A stretch of 64,000 nt of DNA from Rhyacophila brunnea (GCA_022495005.1 JAGYXB010000558.1:124001-188000), one strand, 5' to 3'. Positions 23,101-34,130 are shown, counted from the first letter of the stretch. Translations and numbers: made by a program. The notes: generated by a model from the letters alone, not told the origin.

Positions 23101-26100
23101 ATTAAATTCGAGACAGGCATTAAAGAAACTAGCTTCAAATGCGAGTTCGACGAAGAGACACTGCGACTATTACGCAATGAAGAACTGCAACCTAGTTGTT
23201 CTTATAAGGATTACAAGCCTCTAAATAAGCTAAGTACTAAGGTAAATTATTTTAACTTTTGCATAAATTCGTACTTTAGTGTGGCAAATATATACCGATT
23301 TTTGCAGTTTTTTCTCCTTATCATACCGGACCCGGAAATTTCCAGTTTTTTTCCGGGCCGTAATTAATCTAATATTTTTAGCCATCTATTGACTTTTTCG
23401 AAAAACTTTTGATGCAGTCAAGTAAGTAAAGATTCAAACCACTCTTCTGCATCGTTTGTTAGTAGATACTACTACTATCGACTGGAAAACTTGCCGGTAT
23501 TTAAAATTTAAATAAAGACAAATGTATATATTCCATTGCCGACTCAAGTAGAAAGCCGATACATTCACGACGACTGGTCATACTTTTTCCGCCCCTCCCG
23601 TTTTTGTCTATGTATGAACCGTAATTGTCTGTCATTGTTCTATAGAGTGCTCATACTGACGCGTCTGTCGAGTTCACATAGGGAATGGTTTGATATGAAT
23701 AGATAAGTTACATGATAAATAATACACTAGCATTAATACACCTTCTACAAATGTAATGCATAGATCAATGCTACCTACATATTTTTTGGAAATCGATATT
23801 ACCACCGGTTTTCGTGTGAAGGACTAGTCTGACTTTGACAGCTGATGAATAACAGGAATGTATATTATTTATTAATAACACTGATAGTTAATATATTTGA
23901 TTTGAGAATTTTTAATAATTCAATTTGAAACGATTAAGGGCGAATCAATATGTCAAACAATCTGGGATCTGATTTTGACAGCTGAACAGTGGACCACTCG
24001 TTGCTTGTGCGAAAAGTTATGCTCAGGCTTTATTAATCTAAAGATGCTGGTGATATATTAACATAGCAGATTGAAATGTATTTTTCACCATTATGTCACT
24101 CTAATTATCTAATTTATATATAAAATATTATTATGTCATAGCAATCTATAGTAAGACATCTTCTATCATTTTAGGTAACTTTCGTTTCAACTCATCTGTG
24201 TTGCCTGCTATTGTAAAACTAGACGATATAAGTATTCCTTACGTGGATTTATTAATACCATTTAACGTGTTAAAATATCTGTCATATCGACTAGCTTAAC
24301 TAGCGAGTTTGTGTTTTGAAATAGTTCTGAAATAGGTTGTTTGTTTTGTGTATTTTACCACGTTTTTCTTAGCTCGTTTGTTTGTCCGGTGGTTGTTTAT
24401 CCAGTACAAATCTTTCAATCGATTTTTAACTAACTTCCCGACTAGCTAGATATTTGAAACTTTTAGAATATATCAGAATACGATGCCAATGCATTCTTTT
24501 AATACTTTAAACCATCTTTAAGTAGAATTGAATTCATTTTCAGTTAATTATGTTTTGTATGGAAAGTTATTTCAGAAAAATCCGTAAAATGTAAAAGACT
24601 ATTATTGGTTGCTAAAGGGGTGGTCCTAGAAACTAAATTATTAATATATACGTGCCTTACTATGAAAATCAAAATGACATTTCAGTATTCTATATTTGTT
24701 TGTTGCAAAATAGTAAAAAAATGATTTGTTGACAATTGCCTTATTTGTCCAAAATTATTAATACATAGAATTGTCAAGTTTATATGATTCAACAGAAAAT
24801 TTTAAAACGTGGTATATAAAAAGTTCTTTTTATCTTGTAATTATTTATATTTACTTAAAGTTGATTATATTCTGATTCACCTGAAGTTGTGACTCCATAC
24901 ATAAAGCGCCTACCTTCTTAAGAAGAATATTTTTTAATTGCATTATTTTATATTCTACAAAAATAATATAATTTCTCAACGACATTGCAATATGTCTATG
25001 TATTATAAATGTACTGCCGCCTTGGTTAACTAGACAGACATGACAATGCATCAATTGGCACAAATTTGAGACATTTCACGCATATAACACATACAAATTA
25101 TTACACATGTATTGTAAACACACATACACACATAATATCAAAACCAATATCATACTATCACGTGATCTGAGGCTGTAGGTATTTAAGCCTAGCAGTGCTA
25201 ATGAGGATGTACTTTTAGTAAATATATACATTCAGTTTGGCGCGCTGAACACAATATCAAATAGTATCATGATCTAAATGTTTGTCTCTCGTGTACCCAT
25301 TTAATATCTGTTGTATTTTTTTTCATATAATATCTCATATAAAAAGGTAATATATTGTATAGCCCACGATGACCGCGTGGGTTAAGCTTCGGCCAATAGC
25401 GTTGTGGGTTCCAGGTTCGAATCTTGGGTCTGGCAAGTACCCATATTGTTTTTAAATTTGCGTAGAGTCAGAGTATGGACCTAATAGGTTGAGCAAGTGG
25501 CTGACATCCATTTCTCGTAAAAACAAAATCTGTTAATACAAACCTCCCCTCTGTGGAGTCCCATATGATCTTATTAGGATCAGACATGGTCGAAAAAAAT
25601 TCAAATTAAATATTTACTGTAAATAAAGCTGTCTTGTAACTTTTTAAAGTTAATTTCTTGCTGTCTTCATCATTCAACAGGCACACTTCGCCACTAATCT
25701 GAAGGCATTACAGGTGTCAAGAGTCCGTACCGACTTTCGATAGTTTCAAACATTTGATGAACATTGCTGCACCGGACCATAGAACACGGACAAAAGCGCG
25801 CTTTGTTCATGTTATAAAGTAATAATCGTCATGTTTAAAAATGTGATGTATTTTGTTTTTTTCAGAACCCTGAACCTTATGTGGCCAATAAAAAATCTGA
25901 CACTGATTTTCAACCAATTAACTTGAAGGACGAGTTTGATAATGAAACGTCAAGTCCGTTCAACTATGATGACCCTCAACCCGGATGCTCGTATACGGAA
26001 CGCAACGAGGTAAGTCAAGTAGATATTCACACATAAATTTATTCATTTTTAAACCATTATCTATAGACAAAAGCAATTATTCGCATGAATCATAGACGGA

Positions 26101-28047
26101 TCGATCGGAGAGCGGAATTGTTCCATTTACGATAATGGAAATTTGACACCTGCAGTTGGCTGTTTTATGTAAAGAACGATAATGGATTTATTTATACGTT
26201 TAAGTGTGAGCATAGAAAACATGCTTTGTAACAACAATGCCTTCAATTGCAGATTAGACAGTCGATATTTAATATTAAATACAATCAAGTATGAGTTTAT
26301 ACTATCTATGATTTTTTTTAAGGTTTTCAGTGCAAGCACCATAACAGCCAACGTACCAATTCTCGGGTCATCGTTGAAGATGCCTAAGGTACAAGCACCT
26401 TTCGAAGACCTACAGATTGAAGAACAAGACATCAAGAAAGAACTCGAAGACTATTCTGGATTGCTAAAGGCTGTTATAAAGATAGAAACAATTTCTTTTT
26501 ATAAAGAAAATTTTGTTTGCTCTATTTGTTATAATTTTTTTGAATCGTCCGACTTGCTAAAGCTTCACAAATCATTGCATGGAACAGCAATGACGAAAAT
26601 GACACTTACATTTGCAGAGCCGTTTAAAAGCAATGAAATTAATTACTTATACATTCGTTCTGATCACTTGGAAACAAACAAATTTAGTCAACCTAGTAAA
26701 AAACCATTTAAATGTGATGAATGTAATTACGCGGGTAAATCCCCTAGTAGCTTAAAATTACATAAAATGACTCATTCTGATGAAAAGCCATTTAAATGCG
26801 CTGAGTGTAATTACTCTTGTACAACGCCTAACAAATTAAAATTACACAATATGCGGCATTCTGGTGAATATCCTTTTAAATGCGAGGAATGTAATTTCTC
26901 ATGTACAAGACCTATTAACATAAAATTACATAAAATGATTCATTCTGGTGAGAAACCATTCAAATGTGACGAATGCGATTACTCATGCAGAAAAACTCAT
27001 AGCTTAAAAGTACACAAAATGAGTCATTCTGGTAAAAAGCCATTCAAATGCCCGGATTGTAATTACTCATGCACATACTCTAAAAGTTTAAAAATGCACA
27101 AAATGAGTCATTCTGGTGAAAAGCCATTTAAATGCTTAGATTGTAATTACTCATCCAAGTCTTCTGAGGGCTTAAAATTACACAAAATAAGTCATTCTGG
27201 TGATAAGCCATTCAAATGTACGGAATGTGATTACTCGTGTACATCATCGGGTTGCTTAAAATTACACAAAATGAGTCATTCTGGCGAAAAGCCATTTAAA
27301 TGTGATGAATGTGATTACTCGGGTAAATCGTCTAGTAATTTAAAACTACATAAATTGAGTCATTCCGCCGAAAAGCCATTTAAATGTGACGAATGTAGTT
27401 ATTCATGTACATTGTCTAATAGCTTAAAAGTACACAAAATGGATCATTCTGGTGAAAAACCATTCAAATGCGCGGTATGTAATTACACTTGCAAATCCGC
27501 TAGGAGCTTAAAATCACATAATTTGATTCATTCTGGTGAAAAGCCGTTCAAATGTGCAGAATGTAATTACTCGTGTACAATGTCCGTTAGCTTTAAATTA
27601 CACAAAATGAGTCATTCTGGTGAAAGGCCATTTAAATGTGAGGAATGTAGTTATTCAGGTAAATCTTCTGATAGCTTAAGAGTACACAAAATGCGGCATA
27701 CTGGTGAAAAGCCATTTAAATGTGACGAATGTAATTATTCATGTAGAGTGTCTGGTCGCTTAAGAGTACACAAAATGACTCATTCTGGTGAAAAGCCATA
27801 TAAATGCGCCGAATGTAATTATTCATGCACATCCTCAAAGGCGTTAAAATTACACAAAATGACTCATTCTGGCGAAAGGCCATTCAAATGTGAAGAATGT
27901 AATTACTCATGTAAAACGTCTAGTATCTTAAAATTACACAAAATTACTCATTCTGATGAAAAGCCATTCAAGTGTGACACATGTAATTACTCGGGTAAAA
28001 CGTCCAGTTGCTTAAAATTACACAAAGTGCGTCAACAACATAAATGA
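19962..28047 (+). CDS. ZnF-3: C2H2 zinc-finger protein, 5 exons, 764 aa
   Basis: Exons 19962-20111, 21878-22009, 23098-23241, 25866-26009 and 26323-28047 are all phase 0 with GT/AG borders. The N-terminal about 190 residues are finger-free with psi-K-x-E motifs (VKTE, LKEE, VKIE, IKPE, LKDE, IKKE) and two Q-P-(G/S)-C-S elements. The terminal exon has one divergent finger, a degenerate finger and sixteen tandem fingers; the last has a non-standard final histidine spacing (HKVRQQH). This is the most intact member. Family knowledge: such arrays bind DNA in the nucleus. The SUMO-like motifs suggest recruitment of chromatin regulators, but this is inference. A tandem duplicate of ZnF-2 including the 5' flank. 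Confidence 0.85.
20310..20670 (+). mobile_element. Long-TIR MITE (PIF/Harbinger-like), copy 3
   Basis: Sits in ZnF-3 intron 1. The right arm is complete (GCTCAATGTAATTGACGCA); the left arm lost about 12 bp. Flanks TAA and TTA are compatible with TWA insertion but not identical. Confidence 0.7.
20935..21620 (+). repeat. Unclassified repeat shared with 10860-11510
   Basis: Second copy of the repeat described in ZnF-2 intron 2, here in ZnF-3 intron 1. It contains the 5' part of a 105-codon open frame. Confidence 0.65.
21387..21704 (+). CDS. Small open frame, 105 aa, unrecognised
   Basis: ATG-initiated (MFNTKNSNLATRAKTL...), with a plausible helical first half and SSACRRDYKGAEYF in the middle. 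Part of it is conserved, but broken, in the 10860 repeat copy. It could be a mobile-element protein fragment, a microprotein or chance. No domain recognised. Confidence 0.3.
   Translation: MFNTKNSNLATRAKTLREAIHHDLLAILLETNSNINVDLLSYSSACRRDYKGAEYFLTRLMHCFCSGLDVVRFFPVSSSLSVYCADVNIEQTQLSSENSEAFELF
21878..22009 (+). CDS. ZnF-3 exon 2
   Basis: Acceptor TTATTTACAG, 44 codons starting VKIEPSVYIKPEP, donor CAG/GTTAGA. Confidence 0.8.
22195..22975. mobile_element. Composite of hAT-like remnants ending in a 23-bp palindrome
   Basis: A short hAT-F remnant (22195-22227) is followed by a CTAGAGGTG-ended element whose interior (ACTAAGTATTTTTTTATACT, CTTCAAAATC) recurs at 58330-58435. At 22906-22928 and 22953-22975 there are perfect 23-bp inverted arms around a 24-bp loop. 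Confidence 0.5.
23098..23241 (+). CDS. ZnF-3 exon 3
   Basis: Acceptor TTTTTTCAG, 48 codons. NIKFETGIKETSFKCEFDEE aligns with ZnF-2 exon 3. Contains LQPSCSYKDYKPLNK, donor AAG/GTAAAT. Confidence 0.8.
23534..24052 (+). mobile_element. hAT-F element in ZnF-3 intron 3
   Basis: Begins CATTGCCGACTCAAG and ends AAGATGCTGGTG. Flanks ATATATTC/ATATATTA match 7 of 8. It is an inverted relative of 12988-13424. Confidence 0.7.
24360..24850 (+). repeat. Intronic block shared by ZnF-1, ZnF-3 and ZnF-5
   Basis: Plus-strand counterpart of 4745-4300, including TTTGTCCGGTGGTTGTTTAT and TTCTTTTTATCTTGTAATTA. In ZnF-3 it lies one exon further from the finger exon than in ZnF-1. Confidence 0.7.
25365..25640 (+). 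repeat. tRNA-derived SINE, copy 1
   Basis: Box A-like GACCGCGTGGGTTAAGC, then box B GGTTCGAATCTTGGG. The body GGACCTAATAGGTTGAGCAA and tail CATATGATCTTATTAGGAT recur in the copies at 29395 and 50277. Confidence 0.7.
25866..26009 (+). CDS. ZnF-3 exon 4
   Basis: Acceptor TTTTTTCAG, 48 codons (NPEPYVANKKSD...) with LKDEF and DPQPGCSYTERNE, donor GAG/GTAAGT. No counterpart found in ZnF-2; it resembles ZnF-1 exon 2 in the QPGCS part. Confidence 0.8.
26323..28047 (+). CDS. ZnF-3 terminal exon, 17 complete C2H2 fingers
   Basis: Acceptor TTTTTTTTAAG, first codon GTT, aligned with AFGASTV of ZnF-2 (VFSASTI). It carries KVQAPFEDLQIEEQDIKKE, a FVCSIC finger, then sixteen 28-residue fingers with near-identical 84-bp DNA units. 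Stop TGA after HKVRQQHK. Confidence 0.85.
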   Translation, partial: VFSASTITANVPILGSSLKMPKVQAPFEDLQIEEQDIKKELEDYSGLLKAVIKIETISFYKENFVCSICYNFFESSDLLKLHKSLHGTAMTKMTLTFAEPFKSNEINYLYIRSDHLETNKFSQPSKKPFKCDECNYAGKSPSSLKLHKMTHSDEKPFKCAECNYSCTTPNKLKLHNMRHSGEYPFKCEECNFSCTRPINIKLHKMIHSGEKPFKCDECDYSCRKTHSLKVHKMSHSGKKPFKCPDCNYSCTYSKSLKMHKMSHSGEKPFKCLDCNYSSKSSEGLKLHKISHSGDKPFKCTECDYSCTSSGCLKLHKMSHSGEKPFKCDECDYSGKSSSNLKLHKLSHSAEKPFKCDECSYSCTLSNSLKVHKMDHSGEKPFKCAVCNYTCKSARSLKSHNLIHSGEKPFKCAECNYSCTMSVSFKLHKMSHSGERPFKCEECSYSGKSSDSLRVHKMRHTGEKPFKCDECNYSCRVSGRLRVHKMTHSGEKPYKCAECNYSCTSSKALKLHKMTHSGERPFKCEECNYSCKTSSILKLHKITHSDEKPFKCDTCNYSGKTSSCLKLHKVRQQHK

Positions 28048-28145
28048 ACACAGCAATTTCTCATGCATTACGGTAACATTAAATGACACAACATGAGAAA
28101 TTCATGTGACAAGTGTTTCAAATGTGTTCCTGCACAACATCTATT
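28048..28145 (+). pseudogene. Decayed finger 3' of ZnF-3 stop
   Basis: AGCAATTTCTCATGCATTAC and ACACAACATGAGAAATTC echo the CNFSCIT...HNMR finger code but with base losses. Confidence 0.5.
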
Positions 28146-29300
28146 AACATTAACGCATTCGCTGCTGAGTAGATAATGAGTTTTTAATTAGCACCTTTAA
28201 AATGCACGTTAATTACATCGATCGGCCGCCTGGTCATTACGCGCATGTGCGTCTTCAGCGTCCAAAGTATTAAGAGACACAAGACTCATTCTGGTCCTTA
28301 AAATGTCCTAATATAATTGATAAAAAAAGTATGAAAATGATCTTTATGCATAATATGTGGTACAATGTACGTGGTTTAAACATCAAATGCGCATTCTGTA
28401 AAAAAACAATTTTAATGTAAGACATGCAAGGTTCCTATACTGCTGTTATTATATCGTTGGAATATACTTATTCTGGCTGACTTAATAAGAATAATTATTG
28501 ATTGTTGATTTACTTAGCGAGATAATTGAATTAAAACATGTTTCAGTTTTGCTTGATCAGCTAATGATAATTTTTTTAATGGTCATATCTTAACAAGCTG
28601 ACCTACGTAATAATAATAATATTTCTTCTGAATTATTGTTTCTCAGGATATTTTTAGGATGCAAACCATATCCTATTTTTAAATCCGAGAATGTGCCCCA
28701 AAAGGGAAGAGATGCTCAAGTCGGTCTAACCAGCGGTTAGGCTTATCGGATCGTCCGACCTGGTCGCAACAAACGTCAACTATAATGCTTTAAAAAATTG
28801 GGCCTTATTGCAAACGTGAAGATCTATTCACATATTTCAATATGTCCATATTGTTTTACATAATATATGTAAATAAAGTAGAATCAATCTTTGTTAATTT
28901 GCCGTACTTCTCTCTCCCATTGGCACTTTTATTATAAACTCAATCAATGAGTGCATGGCGACCTCAGTCTTGGGCATCTGCTTATGAAACATTTTCATAC
29001 GTAGACAACTGCTTATGCTTCAATCCACACGTAAGCCCTCGTGATACGCTGTATTAAAAACAAATGTAGTTCGGGGCGGGTTGGTTTGCAGGGAAATTCA
29101 TTAGGTAGGTCTTAAATAAAAACTAATTATAGGTTAAATACTCATACTTATAGAAATATTACTGAATAATGAAATTTCGCTCTCGCTAGGCGTTTGTTAG
29201 GATAAAATAAATTAATTGATTAAAAAGCAGATTGCCTCCATATTGGCGGAATTCGATATAATATGTATATTAAAACGTACATAGATATAAGAAATAATTC
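28146..29300. other. 3' flank of ZnF-3 and spacer
   Basis: AT-rich. An AATAAA at 28872 is a possible distant polyadenylation signal. Nothing else recognised. Confidence 0.35.
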
Positions 29301-29394
29301 TTATGAATCAAAGACGTATCTTAGTGGCTCAGAGTTGTAAGCACTCGCATGGAAAGTGAAAAACGTGAGTGCGAGTCCCACTCGATCTAACTTT

Positions 29395-29610
29395 TTTATT
29401 CAGTGATTATATTAGTCTCCACAGAGTAGAGGTTTGTATTAACAGCTCTTGTTTTATACGAGAAATGGATGTCAGCGACTTGCTCAACCTATTAGGTCCA
29501 TACCCTGACAGACACAAATTGAAAAACAATATGTGTACTTGCCAGACCTAGGATTCGATCCTGGGACCCACGGCGTGATAGTCCAACGCTTAAGCCGCGT
29601 GGCCACCGTG
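29395..29610 (-). repeat. tRNA-derived SINE, copy 2
   Basis: The minus strand reads GGTGGCCACGCGGCTTAAGC (box A region) and AGGATCGAATCCTAGG (box B). The body shares GGACCTAATAGGTTGAGCAA. A second tRNA-like head (GTGGCTCAGAGTTGTAAGC, 29320-29375, plus strand) lies immediately upstream. Confidence 0.7.
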
Positions 29611-30107
29611 GGTTCAGACATGTGTTAAATTAACTTAAGTATACATTTAATCATAATAATTGAGAAACACGTTTTATAGGTACCCACCAAGAATAAATGA
29701 ATTGGTATTCCATGGTTTAATGTTTATTTTATAAGAATAATTGTTTTATGAAACTGTGTTTCTGAGAATATTCTAAAATGTGTTTATTAGAAAAGCATTT
29801 AATTTTTGTACTTATAATAATATAACCCAAACTTCTACTTGCATAATGCTCTTTGGTTTTCAAAAATAAAGATTTGTAGAACTTATTGAAATAGAAAATT
29901 GAATGCCAATTTTTCTGTGCAAAATTAATACTTAATAAAAAGGTTTTTATTACAACATATTACGATGTAATAATATCTTGTCAATGTTTTTAAAACTTAC
30001 AACACCTGTATTATTAAATATCATTAATTTTATGTAATATTTAAATTTATTAATGAAAATAAAATAATACTATCTATACTTATCAATTTTTTTATCATAG
30101 TAGATAG
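29611..30107. other. AT-rich spacer
   Basis: No gene or recognisable repeat. Confidence 0.4.
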
Positions 30108-30208
30108 CAGTGGCTAGGGGTAGAGGTAGGCTGTTACGATTCGACATAAATAGTGCACTTAAAACTATGTCAGTAAAACATATTTGTGTTCATTGAACTA
30201 AAAATTTA

Positions 30209-30612
30209 TTGACGCTAAACCAAGAGATGTCACGGAGACTTGAAGCTTTCGAGATATGGCTGTATAGACGAATCCTCAAAATTCCTTGGACTGGCCGGGT
30301 GACAAATGTTGAAATTTTCAATCGAATGGGGAAGGACCGAGAATTTCTACGTAGTATCAAAACCAGGAAACTTCAGTACCTCGGCCACATTATGAGAGGA
30401 CGAAAATACAGCATTCCCCAACTTGTCATTCAAGGAAAGATCAATAGAAAGCGTAGCAGAGGACGGCTCCGCATTTCGTGGCTTAAGAACCTCCGTAATT
30501 GGTACGAGTACAGCTCCAACTGCTGAACTGTTCCGGTAACAGACGACAAAGGTAAGATCGCCTCGATGGTGGCCGACCTCCGCTAGTGGATGGCACAATA
30601 AGAAGAAGAACT
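30209..30612 (+). mobile_element. RTE-like LINE 3' fragment
   Basis: Encodes MSRRLEAFEIWLYRRILKIP, RVTNVEIFNRM and TRKLQYLGHIMRG...RGRLRISWL, the conserved C-terminal part of arthropod RTE-type reverse transcriptases, and ends near AAGAAGAAGAAC. The frame breaks after WLKNLRNW. Confidence 0.7.
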
Positions 30613-30674
30613 AAGAATACAGTTTTCAGATGGTGGATTCATGGCAAATTCAATTAAACCATAATAGTTTAGTT

Positions 30675-31426
30675 CAGCGGCGCACCCAGGGGGGAGGGGC
30701 AAGGGGCTCTGGCACCCCCCAAAAATAAAAATGATTAGAATGATTTTAAACATTGAAAGGCAATAAACTATACCTTGGGCTTTGACAAATAAAAACACTG
30801 CAAAAAAAATGATTTGTAATTATTCTCCAGCACCCTTTTTAGAAAAATTTCTTAGATTTTAATTTCTAACACAAAAATTTCGAAACACTAATGTCCCAAT
30901 CCCTAATGGAACTGTCAAAAAATTCTCGGTGCCTACCCGAATTCCGGAGTGGTGTAGGTCATGGCTGGGGAGGGCTGATAGGGCTCTAGCCTGAGGGCCC
31001 GCGCTGTGGGGGGCCCGGCGTGTCGGGTTGACCAGATAAGTGAGATAAACACACATCATAAACTAGCTTTAATAGTAAAAAAGGCCATGACCATGAACAT
31101 TTTCAATTATATAATTGTGCAATATACTTTTTGATTATTATGTGTCGATACTCGACAGCTCCATTATTAAAGTAGATGTATTAAAAATCGCCAATAATTC
31201 ACTGTATGCGTACCCTTAATTTGAACTAAAACACAATTTTCGCCAAATATCCTAACCAGAAGGCCCGTTTCAGGATGTGGGGACCATGGTGTAGGTACGC
31301 CGAGTGCAATAGACAAAAGGCCGATAAACGAAAAATTAGGCTGTGAAGAAGAAAAAGAGCCTATGGGACTAATTTACATTCTCCTCCTTGGCCCCTTCCC
31401 AATATTAAATCTTGGGTGCGCCACTG
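30675..31426 (+). mobile_element. hAT-C element hosting a nested hAT-A
   Basis: TIRs CAGCGGCGCACCCA and TGGGTGCGCCACTG; perfect 8-bp duplication GTTTAGTT on both sides. Non-coding apart from the nested MITE. Confidence 0.85.
30960..31288 (-). mobile_element. hAT-A MITE, copy 4, nested
   Basis: Ends CATGGCTGGGG/TGTGGGGACCATG with a perfect GTGTAGGT duplication on both sides. It lies wholly inside hAT-C, so it is younger than that insertion. Confidence 0.85.
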
Positions 31427-31784
31427 GTTTAGTTACTTACCTACGTATGCAATGGGCGATCCGTTCTTATTTGTTTTCGTTGAATTAAGAATACATAAAT
31501 ATTATTACAGCTGATGGTGTTAGTTAGTTTTGTAAAATTCATTAAGCCCTGCCTAAACCAAACCATAATACTTATATAAAAAATATCCTTCTATCCATAG
31601 AATAATATCTAAAATGGTTTAATAGCATAAATTTAGATATTTTATAGATAATCGAATATTTTTTGACTATTATCTACTATAGCTTGGCTGAGACGGGGTT
31701 TAATTGTTTTTTAAAACATAACAAACACTATCTACATATTAATTTAGTCATAGTTCAATGAAAATAAATATTAGCTCGTATTCT

Positions 31785-32196
31785 TATTTGTCCGGTGGTT
31801 CTTTGTCCGGTACAAATCTTGCAATCGATTTTTAACTAACTTCCCGACTAGCTAGACATTTGAAACTTTTAGAATATATTATCAGAACACGATGCCAATG
31901 CATTGTTTTAATACTTTTAACCATCTTTAAGTAAAATTGAATTCATTTTCAGTTAATTCTCTTTTGTATAAAAAGTTATTTCGGAAGAAATCCGTAAAAT
32001 GTAAAACACTATTATTGGTTGCTAGGGGTCTGGTGTCCTAGCAACTAAATTACTAATTTATACGTGCTAATTACTATGGAATTCAATATGACAATTCAGA
32101 ATGACATTTCAGTATTATTTCTATCAAGTACAAATTTTTTTGATCTTGCTAGTCAAGTCAAGTTTATGATATGATTCAACAGAAAATTTAAAAACG
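31785..32196 (+). repeat. Intronic block fused to ZnF-5
   Basis: Third copy of the block at 24360 and 4300. It breaks off at TTTAAAAACGTTG exactly where zinc-finger code begins, indicating a deletion junction. Confidence 0.7.
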
Positions 32197-32565
32197 TTGA
32201 ATTTACACAAATTAACTCACACGGGTGAAAAGCCTTTCAAGTGTCGTGAATGTAATTACTCGTGCGCAAGATCTAGTAGCATGAAATTTCACAAAATAAT
32301 TCATTCTGGTGAAAAGCCTTTTAAATGTAGTGAATGCAAATATTCATGCACAAAGTCTACTCACATGAAGAGACATTCATTCACTCGTACTGGTGTGAAG
32401 TCTTTTAAATGTGATGAATGTACTTTCTCATGCATAGACGCTAGTTCCATGAAAAGACATAAGATGACCCATTCTGGTGTAAAACCTTTGAAATGTCTTG
32501 AATGTAATTACTCATGCTCAAAGTCTAGTAGCATGAAATCACACAAAACGACTCACATTAGTTAG
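32197..32565 (+). pseudogene. ZnF-5: orphan zinc-finger array remnant
   Basis: Open for 122 codons: the end of one finger, then four fingers (CRECNYSC, CSECKYSC, CDECTFSC, CLECNYSC). One has an altered second histidine (KRHSFTRT). There is no upstream acceptor or N-terminal exon; the array joins intron-type sequence directly. The linkers (HTGEKP, RTGVKS, HSGVKP) are more divergent than in ZnF-1 to ZnF-3. Probably a truncated paralogue. Confidence 0.75.
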
Positions 32566-32830
32566 AAACCTTTTAAGTATGATCCAAATACTCGTTTACA
32601 AGTTTCAATTTCATGAAAAGACACGATATAACTTTACTAATTTTAGTGAAAAGACTTATAAATCAATTAATGTCATGTCTGGCAATTTAAAGTAACACGT
32701 GATTCTTTCTGCTGAAAAGATTTTTATATGTGATTGAATTACTTTCTCATGTTCATGTACCAATACTTTTAGATCAGATTATATATAACTCATTGTAATG
32801 AAAACCTTTATAAATTGTCTGATATAATAT
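32566..32830 (+). pseudogene. Decayed fingers 3' of ZnF-5
   Basis: Finger-like words persist with stops and shifts: a KPFKYD-like start, TTTCATGAAAAGACACGATA, and SAEKIFICD in another frame. Confidence 0.5.
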
Positions 32831-32881
32831 TGAGCAGGGTAACGTAGGTAAAGAATTTGGGTGTTTTGTATGAGTGGTTTA

Positions 32882-33088
32882 CAAGCATAGTGAACCAAGT
32901 CCATTCTGTATATTTTTGAGTAGGTAAGCTAGGTTCAAAAATTTCCCTTTCATAATAAATTAATGTAGTTAAAATAACACTTGAGAATTATTGCAAGTAT
33001 CCCCTTACAGAATTAGAAATACTCAAATATTATGTTTGAAAATAGCTTACTCAAAAATAACCAGAATGGACTTGGTTCACTATGCTCG
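32882..33088. mobile_element. Foldback element with about 40-bp inverted arms
   Basis: GCATAGTGAACCAAGTCCAT near 32885 and its reverse complement near 33065-33085 enclose about 110 bp. The target duplication is unclear. Confidence 0.6.
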
Positions 33089-34130
33089 TGAAACATTCAT
33101 ATGATGCAAAGTTCACTGTCAGTTAGTATATTCTTAACATTAGTTCTAGATCTAACAAAATACGTGTAATGTATATAATACAAAAATACGTATCATTTGT
33201 GTTGTGATGAGTTTTCTTGAATATGCCAGCATTATTCGGAGTCCTAACAGGTCCGTCCACGCAATTAAGTAGGATCCAGTCCACAATAGTATTTTTAGAT
33301 TCCTCTACTTTAGGACTTACAGATTATTTCCTTATGATAATGATAATAAAATGAATTTTTAGACTCGTTTTCTTCATGGTATTGTCACCCCCCCTACAGG
33401 GGTGTTACCACCATAACAAGCCTCGTGATGAGAAGTAGGATGTTATCAATCCCTCAGAAGTATCCATCAATAAGTGGTCCCCTGATATTCGACTAGCTCA
33501 GTCTTGAAGAGGAGTTTCATCCAGTGAGGATTTGGAGTGGGAGGTGGATGCACTCGAGAATGGTGCTCCACTAAAGGCACTTTATTATTGATAACTCACT
33601 TTTAAAATATTTATATTTTTTTATTGTCTATGGCACAATCCTTTACAGAGGTCAAGGCACAGAATATTGTTCATAATTATAAAGTTATTAAAGTATATAT
33701 TTAAAGTATTTATAATACTAATTTATTTTTAATAAATGTTTTCTTGCATACCTATAAAGTCTTTAAGTTACACATTCAGATTGTCAATTAAAAGTAGACA
33801 CTTATTATTTATTTGTTTAATTATTTATATAAAATCTTTTTCATCAAATTTAACACATATTTATAATTTATAAAATATTCTTATATTTAGTTATTATCAA
33901 AACTAAATCTTAAAACACTATTTAGTTCGAGCGGTAAACGTTTAATTATGTTCGAAGATTATTCGCGTATATACTCTGAGTTCGTTTAGAACTGACGTTT
34001 ATAAAATTTAGTACGCGTTTCGTATTACTGTGAAAGTAACGTCATGTACATAATATGACGTCAACTTTAGCACGAGCGGGATTTCCGCTGAGAACTGTTC
34101 GCGTGGGCGTAGTTCTAGAATTTTCGAAAC
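33089..34130. other. Spacer with partial repeat similarity
   Basis: About 33340-33600 shows weak similarity to the 2265/35960 repeat (ATGATAATAAAATGAATTTT). The rest is AT-rich, with a modest TACGCG/GACGTCA-rich stretch near 33940-34130. Confidence 0.35.

Larger units (their letters stand above)
30108..31768 (+). mobile_element. hAT-B MITE, copy 2, disrupted by later insertions
   Basis: The left end CAGTGGCTAGGGG and ATAAATAGTGCAC at 30108-30175, and the interior (TTAAGCCCTGCCTAAACCAAA etc.) at 31510-31768, are separated by an RTE fragment and a hAT-C element. The right terminus is missing. Confidence 0.65.

Noticed and set aside
26700..28040. Regular 84-bp repeats resembling a satellite or CRISPR-like array
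   Set aside because: The period is exactly 28 codons, the frame is open, and every unit encodes C-x2-C-x12-H-x3-H; it is a finger array.
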